In this document: positions 59,228 through 64,000 of the stretch, one piece after another
Layout of the letters: each line of letters opens with the position of its first letter
Numbering within the stretch: position 1 is the stretch's first letter
Origin: Alloacidobacterium dinghuense
GTDB lineage: Bacteria; Acidobacteriota; Terriglobia; Terriglobales; Acidobacteriaceae
Reading direction: 5' to 3'
NCBI RefSeq assembly: GCF_014274465.1
Contig: NZ_CP060394.1
Span: forward strand, 3,038,001 to 3,102,000
Length of the DNA: 64,000 nt
Position numbers and translations under genes: made by a program
Notes under the pieces: model-generated
The model's database searches: none
Told to the model about the DNA's origin: nothing
Seen by the model: only the letters and a program-made list of their open reading frames with translations

Positions 59228-60241
59228 TTACAACCGACGGATAGCCGGATCCGCATGATAGAGAAATGAAAGGTCCATCACGTAGTGATGGAGGTTGTCC
59301 GGGTCGATCATAACGGTAATCATGCGGTCGCTGGCCTTAGCAGTGGGATCCGCCCACAGCGCAGGGCTGCGGAATTGCACGAGATCATGCGAGACAGGGT
59401 TCCGCCATAGTGTGGTGACGTAGAACGGGTGGCGCCCATTTACCTCGATGGTGGTGTTTTCTTCCACGCGATGAAAGGTGGTAAGGATGGGCCTTCCATC
59501 CTTCAGCAGGCGTTTCGTCATGCGGCGTCGCCTATCCCGCAGCGCGAAAGGAAGCGCACCGCCAGCACACATTAGGAGGCCGGCGCCACCAAAGATCAGC
59601 GCGAAGTACCAAGGAAGCTGGTGCCTGAAAGACTCAATGCCCGTAACAACGCCTGTGACGACAAATATCACACCTAGCGCCAGCCCCAAGTAAAACAGGC
59701 TGTTGACTTGCACACTGCTGGGTGGGTTGGGATTAAAGCCCTCTCCTATAATCTTTTCTGCTGTCTCTTGGATGTTCAGGGCGAACATCGCTTCGCGAAT
59801 ATGGTTTAGCAGTCTCGCGATATCCTCGTCCCAGTGGCTGTTACGTAGTTCCAGTGTCTGCCGTTTTCTCAGCGGCTGCAGGTCGATTGGCAGTTTCTCC
59901 ACTGCTGGAAGCAGCGTTCCATCCAACAGCAATGGAATGACACGTGCACGGCCGGCAAGGGCAAATTCGACTTCCCGGCGGACGAAGTCACCCGGTTTCT
60001 CCAGGCGGCGAATCCCTTGAGCATCCGTTGCGTCAAGCCAGCGCGAGCCGATGAGAACGATCACCACGTCACTCGATTTCAATGCCTGGTCAATCGCGGT
60101 GGGAAACTCCGTGCCACCTTCGATGTCCTTAATGTCCATGAAGACACGATCGCGGCCAAGACGGGTAACGAGTTCGCGCTCCAGTGCGCCCGCGAACCCA
60201 GCGCTGTCATCCCGGCGGTAGCTGATAAAAACCCCAGCCAT
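59228..60241 (-). CDS. membrane-anchored TIR-domain protein
   Basis: 337 residues. The N-terminal TIR domain (about 1-150) has GVFISYRRDDSAGFAGAL, VFMDIKDIEGGTEF, SSDVVIVLIGSRWLDA and DFVRREVEFAL, with a Glu in the position typical of TIR_2 proteins. Two membrane helices follow at about 190-215 (FYLGLALGVIFVVTGVVTG) and 225-250 (WYFALIFGGAGLLMCAGGAL). The C-terminal 75 residues are soluble and beta-rich (RRMTKRLLKDGRPILTTFH, DDLSFLYH-like end) and resemble a DUF3592-type domain. Bacterial TIR domains may be NADases or adaptors; this one's role is unknown. No typical defence partner is adjacent. Confidence 0.8.
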   Translation of the reverse strand: MAGVFISYRRDDSAGFAGALERELVTRLGRDRVFMDIKDIEGGTEFPTAIDQALKSSDVVIVLIGSRWLDATDAQGIRRLEKPGDFVRREVEFALAGRARVIPLLLDGTLLPAVEKLPIDLQPLRKRQTLELRNSHWDEDIARLLNHIREAMFALNIQETAEKIIGEGFNPNPPSSVQVNSLFYLGLALGVIFVVTGVVTGIESFRHQLPWYFALIFGGAGLLMCAGGALPFALRDRRRRMTKRLLKDGRPILTTFHRVEENTTIEVNGRHPFYVTTLWRNPVSHDLVQFRSPALWADPTAKASDRMITVMIDPDNLHHYVMDLSFLYHADPAIRRL

Positions 60242-60418
60242 ACGATCCCACCTCTGGACAGGTGAGGCCTACTCTACTTCTTTTTTTTGCGAAAGAGAAG
60301 TTAATAGGCTTCGCGTTCGACTCTCTCCGTAAGTACCTCCCAGGGGTTTGACGGTCCGATTGATCCACTAGTAAATGTCGTGATACGGTTTCATCTCTCT
60401 GCAACCGGGAAGGAAATC

Positions 60419-61084
60419 ATGGGACAAGACGAAATTCGCAGCAATAGCGCGAGAGTCGACACGAAGCTTGAAATCGTTGTCATCCCTGTTTCGGATGTTG
60501 ACCGCGCAAAGGAGTTCTACGGCGGGAAACTCGGGTGGCGGCTCGACGCCGACTTTGACAATGGCAACGACTTTCGCGTGATCCAGTTCACGCCGCCGGG
60601 CTCCGGGTGTCCGGTCATCTTTGGCAAGAATGTTACCGGGGCAACTCCCGGCACGGCCCAGGGCCTTTACCTGATCGTTGCTGACATCGCTGCAGCTCGC
60701 GCCGAATTTCTCAGTCACGGCGTTGAGGTCAGCGAGGTCTTCCACAACGACGGCGTGTACTCTGGCCCGGACGAGCCCTACTTGTTCGGTCGCGTCCGGG
60801 TCAGCGGCCCGGATCCAGAGCATCGCACCTACTGCTCCTTCGCCTCGTTCAAGGATCCGGACGGCAACGGCTGGCTCTTCCAGGAGATTACGACGCGGCT
60901 TCCGGGGCGTGTCGTCGGCAGTACGACATATGGGTCGGCGACTGATCTGGCGCAGGCGCTACGGCGTGCCGAGGCTGCGCATGGTGAACACGAGAAGCAT
61001 CTTGGGAAACGCGATGAGAACTGGCCGGACTGGTATGCCGAATACATGGTGCGTGAGCAGGCTGGCGAAAAGCCGCCGCAATAG
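60419..61084 (+). CDS. VOC/glyoxalase-family protein
   Basis: 221 residues from the ATG at 60419, preceded by GGAAGGAAATC. There is a single vicinal-oxygen-chelate module: VVIPVSDVDRAKEFYGGKLGW, FDNGNDFRVIQFTPPGSG, QGLYLIVADIAAARAEF and FASFKDPDGNGWLFQEIT, the bleomycin-resistance/glyoxalase pattern. A C-terminal helix with WPDWYAEYMVREQAG follows, which is uncommon in minimal VOC proteins. The substrate is unknown. It is convergent with aceE. Confidence 0.85.
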   Translation: MGQDEIRSNSARVDTKLEIVVIPVSDVDRAKEFYGGKLGWRLDADFDNGNDFRVIQFTPPGSGCPVIFGKNVTGATPGTAQGLYLIVADIAAARAEFLSHGVEVSEVFHNDGVYSGPDEPYLFGRVRVSGPDPEHRTYCSFASFKDPDGNGWLFQEITTRLPGRVVGSTTYGSATDLAQALRRAEAAHGEHEKHLGKRDENWPDWYAEYMVREQAGEKPPQ

Positions 61085-61130
61085 ACGGACGCGTGTTCAA
61101 CAATCCTTGGCTGAGATTCGTGCTTTCCCA

Positions 61131-61168
61131 CCCCAACACGCGAAAATCATGCGCGTTGGGGACCCCGG
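61131..61168 (+). terminator. hairpin plus T-run after the VOC gene, repeat-like
   Basis: CCCCAACACGC (61131-61141) and GCGCGTTGGGG (61151-61161) pair with one mismatch around GAAAATCAT; the T-rich stretch GGTTTTTTC begins 6 bases later. It may terminate the VOC transcript. The CGCGAAAA core links it to the 24.4 kb hairpin, so it is also a member of a repeat family. Confidence 0.55.
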
Positions 61169-61190
61169 TTTTTTCGTGCTGCTGCCCTGA

Positions 61191-61235
61191 AAAAGCAGAT
61201 CCTTCCCCTTCACTCCGTTCAGGGTCATGATGACA
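61191..61235 (-). repeat. dispersed intergenic repeat, TCATYCTGA family, inverted copy
   Basis: Read on the minus strand it begins TGTCATCATGACCCTGAACG and ends GGAAGGATCTGCTTTT. It is similar to the arms of 22239-22326 and to 7981-8015. It lies between the VOC gene and the aceE 3' end. Confidence 0.55.
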
Positions 61236-61258
61236 ATCTCTTCACGAGCAGCTTCCGA

Positions 61259-63973
61259 CTAGGCTTTGGCTGCGTCTACCTTTTCGGTGTCCACTCCTAG
61301 TTCCTGAAAAGCCGCTTGCGCTTTTTTCGCGTCGAATTTGCCGTCGCGTGCCAGCCTGGAAAGCGTGGCGGCGACGATGGATTCAGTGTTGACTTCAAAG
61401 TGCGCGCGGAGATGCTCACGGTTGTCGCTGCGTCCGAAGCCGTCGGTACCGAGTGTCACGAGACGGTCGGCGAGCCAGGGTGAGAGTTGGTCGGGGACAG
61501 ACTTTATGTAGTCGGTCGCTGCGATGATGGGGCCTTTTGCGCCCTTGATGGCTTGCAGGATGTACGGGGTCTTTTCCGCTTCTGCCGGGTGCAGGCGGTT
61601 CCAGCGCTCGATGGATAGGGCTTCACGGCGTAGTTCGTTGTAGCTGGTCACGCTCCATACGTCGGTCTGTACGCCGTATTTTTCGGCGAGAATCTGCTGG
61701 GCGCGGACGGCTTCATTCAGGATAGGGCCGCTGCCAAAGAGCTGGGCTACAGATGCTTTTGCGGCCTTGCCCTCCGGGGCGCTCTTGAATTTGTAGATGC
61801 CGCGCACGATGCCCTCGCGGACGCCTTCAGGCATTTCCGGCATGGCATAGTCTTCGTTGTACATGGTGATGTAGTAGAAGACCGGCTCATTTTCCTGATA
61901 CATGCGGCGGATGCCGTCCTGCAGAATGGCGGCGAGTTCGTAGACGTATGCCGGGTCGTAGCTCAGGCAGGTTGGCACGGTGCTGGCGAGGACGTGGCTG
62001 TGGCCGTCCTGATGCTGGAGGCCTTCACCGAGCATGGTGGTGCGTCCGGCGGTGCCTCCCATGAGGAAGCCCTTGCCGCGTGAATCAGCGAACGCCCACA
62101 CCATATCGCCAACGCGCTGGAAGCCGAACATCGAGTAGTACATGTAGAACGGGATGGTCGGCGTGCGGTAGTTGGAGTAAGCGGTGCCTGCGGCGGTGAA
62201 GGAGGCCATCGATCCAGCTTCAGTAATGCCCTCTTCAAGAATCTGGCCGTCCTGCTCTTCACGGTAGTAGAGCAGCATGTCGAGATCGTGCGGCTTGTAC
62301 TTCTGCCCTTCGGCCGCGTAGATGCCAACCTGGCGGATGGCGGACTCCAAGCCAAAGGTGCGGCCCTCGTCGGGAACGATTGGCACAATCAGCTTGCCGA
62401 TCTCAGGATCTTTCAGCAGGTGGCGCAGAATGCTGACAAAACCCATCGTAGTGGATACGGCGCGGCCTTTCGATCCGGCGGTCCACTCGGCGTAGTAGTC
62501 GATCTCAGGGGCTTTGAATTTCAGCTCAGGGGTTTCGCGCTGCGGCATGTATCCGCCGAGCGCCTTGCGGCGCTCTTGCAGGTATTGGATCTCCGGCGCG
62601 TCGTCTGCGGGCTTGTAGGGCTTACCCTGCTTGGCGGACTCTTCTGGAACGGGGATGTCGAAACGCTTCACGAAGGTGGTGAGCGCGTCGTCGGTCATTT
62701 TCTTTTCCTGGTGCGCTGCATTGCGGGCTTCGGTGGTACCCATGCCGTAGCCTTTAACCGTCTTGGCGAGGATGACGGTGGGCCCCCCGCGGTGCTCGAC
62801 GGCGCGCTTGTAGGCGTTGTAAATCTTTACCGGGTCGTGGCCACCGCGATGCAGGCGCGCGAGTTGCTCGTCGGTCATATCGCTGACGAGTTCGAGGAGT
62901 TCGGGGTACTTGCCGAAGAATTCCTTGCGCAGATATGCGCCGCCCTTGGCTTTGAATGCCTGATATTCGCCGTCAACGCACTCCTCCATGCGCTTCAGCA
63001 GCAGGCCCTTGTGATCGCGCTCAAAGAGGACATCCCAATCCGAGCCCCAGATGACCTTGATGACATTCCAGCCAGCGCCGCGGAAGACGCCTTCGAGCTC
63101 GTCGATGATCCGCTTATTGCCGCGTACTGGGCCGTCGAGGCGCTGCAGGTTGCAGTTGACGACGAAGACCAGATTGTCGAGCTTTTCGCGTGAGGCGACT
63201 GAGATTGCACCAAGAGTGTCGACTTCGTCTGTTTCGCCGTCGCCGACGAAGGCCCAGATTTTGCGCGGGGTCTTCTCGATGAGATTGCGGTTTTCGAGAT
63301 AGCGCATAAAACGCGCCTGATAGATCGCGTTCAGCGGACCGATACCCATCGAAACTGTCGGGAAACGCCAGAAATTCGGCATCAGCCAGGGGTGGGGGTA
63401 GGACGACAGGCCTGGCTTGTCGCGCAATTCGTGGCGGAAATTTTTGAGATGATCGTCATTCAGGCGGCCTTCCAGATAGGCACGCGCGTAGACGCCGGGT
63501 GAAGCGTGTCCTTGGAAATAGATGAAGTCGCCGGGCTGGTCTTGCCCCCCGCTCGCCGCGTGGCTTGGATACTTTGCGTGAAAGAAGTGATTGAAACCTA
63601 CCTCTAAGAGCGTCGCCAAGGATGAGTAGGTCGAAATATGGCCGCCGATACCGGCATCTTTTTTGTTCTGGTGATGCACCATCGCCATGGCGTTCCAGCG
63701 AATCAGGCTCTCTACGCGACGCTCTATGTTTCGGTCACCGGGGTACGGCACTTCGTCATGTTTGGGGATGGTATTGAGGTAGGGGGTGCGGATTTCGCCA
63801 GGTGTATTGATGCCGGCCTCGCGTGCTCGCTGCCGCAGCGCGCCCATCAGCTCTGCTGCTTGTTCCGGGCCCTCATCGACAACAACCTGATCGAAAGCCT
63901 CAATCCACTCTGCGACTTCATCCGTAAAGTCCGCGCTAACAGGCACTGCCAGTTTCATAGACATAGGATCCAT
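61259..63973 (-). CDS. aceE: pyruvate dehydrogenase E1 component (homodimeric)
   Basis: 904 residues; decarboxylates pyruvate with thiamine diphosphate and acetylates the E2 lipoyl domain. It has RFMRYLENRNLIE, the TPP-binding motif VGDGETDEVDTLGAIS...NCNLQR, HGGHDPVKIYNAYKRAV, TVILAKTVKGYGMG, MGFVSILRHLL, VPDEGRTFGLESAIRQVGIY, and near the C-terminus VTLGTDGFGRSDNREHLRAHF. The length and order match E. coli-type E1p. Start could be 63973 (MDPMSMKL) or one of two in-frame ATGs just after. The remaining pdh genes would lie outside the window. Confidence 0.95.
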   Translation of the reverse strand: MDPMSMKLAVPVSADFTDEVAEWIEAFDQVVVDEGPEQAAELMGALRQRAREAGINTPGEIRTPYLNTIPKHDEVPYPGDRNIERRVESLIRWNAMAMVHHQNKKDAGIGGHISTYSSLATLLEVGFNHFFHAKYPSHAASGGQDQPGDFIYFQGHASPGVYARAYLEGRLNDDHLKNFRHELRDKPGLSSYPHPWLMPNFWRFPTVSMGIGPLNAIYQARFMRYLENRNLIEKTPRKIWAFVGDGETDEVDTLGAISVASREKLDNLVFVVNCNLQRLDGPVRGNKRIIDELEGVFRGAGWNVIKVIWGSDWDVLFERDHKGLLLKRMEECVDGEYQAFKAKGGAYLRKEFFGKYPELLELVSDMTDEQLARLHRGGHDPVKIYNAYKRAVEHRGGPTVILAKTVKGYGMGTTEARNAAHQEKKMTDDALTTFVKRFDIPVPEESAKQGKPYKPADDAPEIQYLQERRKALGGYMPQRETPELKFKAPEIDYYAEWTAGSKGRAVSTTMGFVSILRHLLKDPEIGKLIVPIVPDEGRTFGLESAIRQVGIYAAEGQKYKPHDLDMLLYYREEQDGQILEEGITEAGSMASFTAAGTAYSNYRTPTIPFYMYYSMFGFQRVGDMVWAFADSRGKGFLMGGTAGRTTMLGEGLQHQDGHSHVLASTVPTCLSYDPAYVYELAAILQDGIRRMYQENEPVFYYITMYNEDYAMPEMPEGVREGIVRGIYKFKSAPEGKAAKASVAQLFGSGPILNEAVRAQQILAEKYGVQTDVWSVTSYNELRREALSIERWNRLHPAEAEKTPYILQAIKGAKGPIIAATDYIKSVPDQLSPWLADRLVTLGTDGFGRSDNREHLRAHFEVNTESIVAATLSRLARDGKFDAKKAQAAFQELGVDTEKVDAAKA

Positions 63974-64000
63974 TTCCCGGGAACATGCAAAGATCCATCG

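Overview
The window reads as chromosomal DNA of an Acidobacteriota bacterium, most likely class Terriglobia. This is inferred from gene content, not from a marker gene search. Pointers are two secreted VWFA-related proteins of the acidobacterial type, a secretin carrying a C-terminal cohesin domain, many secreted or lipoprotein genes of unknown function, and short intergenic repeats of the TCATTCTGA...GAAGAATCT kind. No rRNA, tRNA, CRISPR array, transposase or integrase was recognised. Genes are densely packed and mostly in short operons.

Layout. 1-2.8 kb: thiE and two APC amino acid permeases (minus). 3-5 kb: a more AT-rich accessory patch with an ankyrin protein and a vapBC toxin-antitoxin pair under overlapping palindromes. 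5-8 kb: pepP-accB-accC. 8.1-13.5 kb: engB, a short urocanase-like protein, two pseudopilins and a TPR/secretin/cohesin protein, then smpB. 13.5-16.7 kb: a frameshifted multihaem cytochrome c pseudogene and three secreted proteins, one built from seven CX6C repeats. 16.8-22.2 kb: GT39 glycosyltransferase, leucyl aminopeptidase, DJ-1/PfpI protein and phosphate-binding PstS. 22.3-29.7 kb: argS, metG (with an internal stretch of different codon use), tatD, yajQ, a polyprenyl diphosphate synthase and a B12-binding mutase subunit. 29.8-37.9 kb: the usual uppS-cdsA-dxr-rseP isoprenoid/envelope cluster, broken up by a DinB protein, a VWFA protein and an acyltransferase. 38-47.6 kb: DUF3300 protein, XRE regulator with zinc ribbon, HD protein, GH31 glucosidase, PQQ-type beta-propeller, and a MarR regulator/membrane protein pair divergent from a secreted formamidase. 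47.6-53.7 kb: a pseudo-receiver/ATPase protein, an acyl-CoA carboxylase beta subunit, a second VWFA protein and an AldO-like oxidase. 53.7-58.4 kb: DUF5522 protein and an Lhr-type helicase. 58.4-61.2 kb: hairpins and imperfect direct repeats, small orphan ORFs, a TIR-domain membrane protein and a VOC protein. 61.2-64 kb: aceE.

How the genes fit together. accB/accC supply biotin-carboxylation functions for fatty acid synthesis. The carboxyltransferase at 48.6 kb and the B12-binding mutase subunit at 29.3 kb would fit propionyl/branched-chain acyl-CoA catabolism. uppS, cdsA, dxr, rseP and the prenyl synthase form an isoprenoid, phospholipid and envelope theme. argS, metG, smpB and engB serve translation. 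Much of the remainder is envelope or secretion related.

No large, clearly novel multi-gene system is evident. The best leads are the CX6C repeat protein, the urocanase-like orphan, the TIR membrane protein beside small ORFs and att-like repeats, the phosphoacceptor-less receiver/ATPase, the metG mosaic and the dispersed palindromic repeat family. All names rest on reading motifs by eye; no database search was run.
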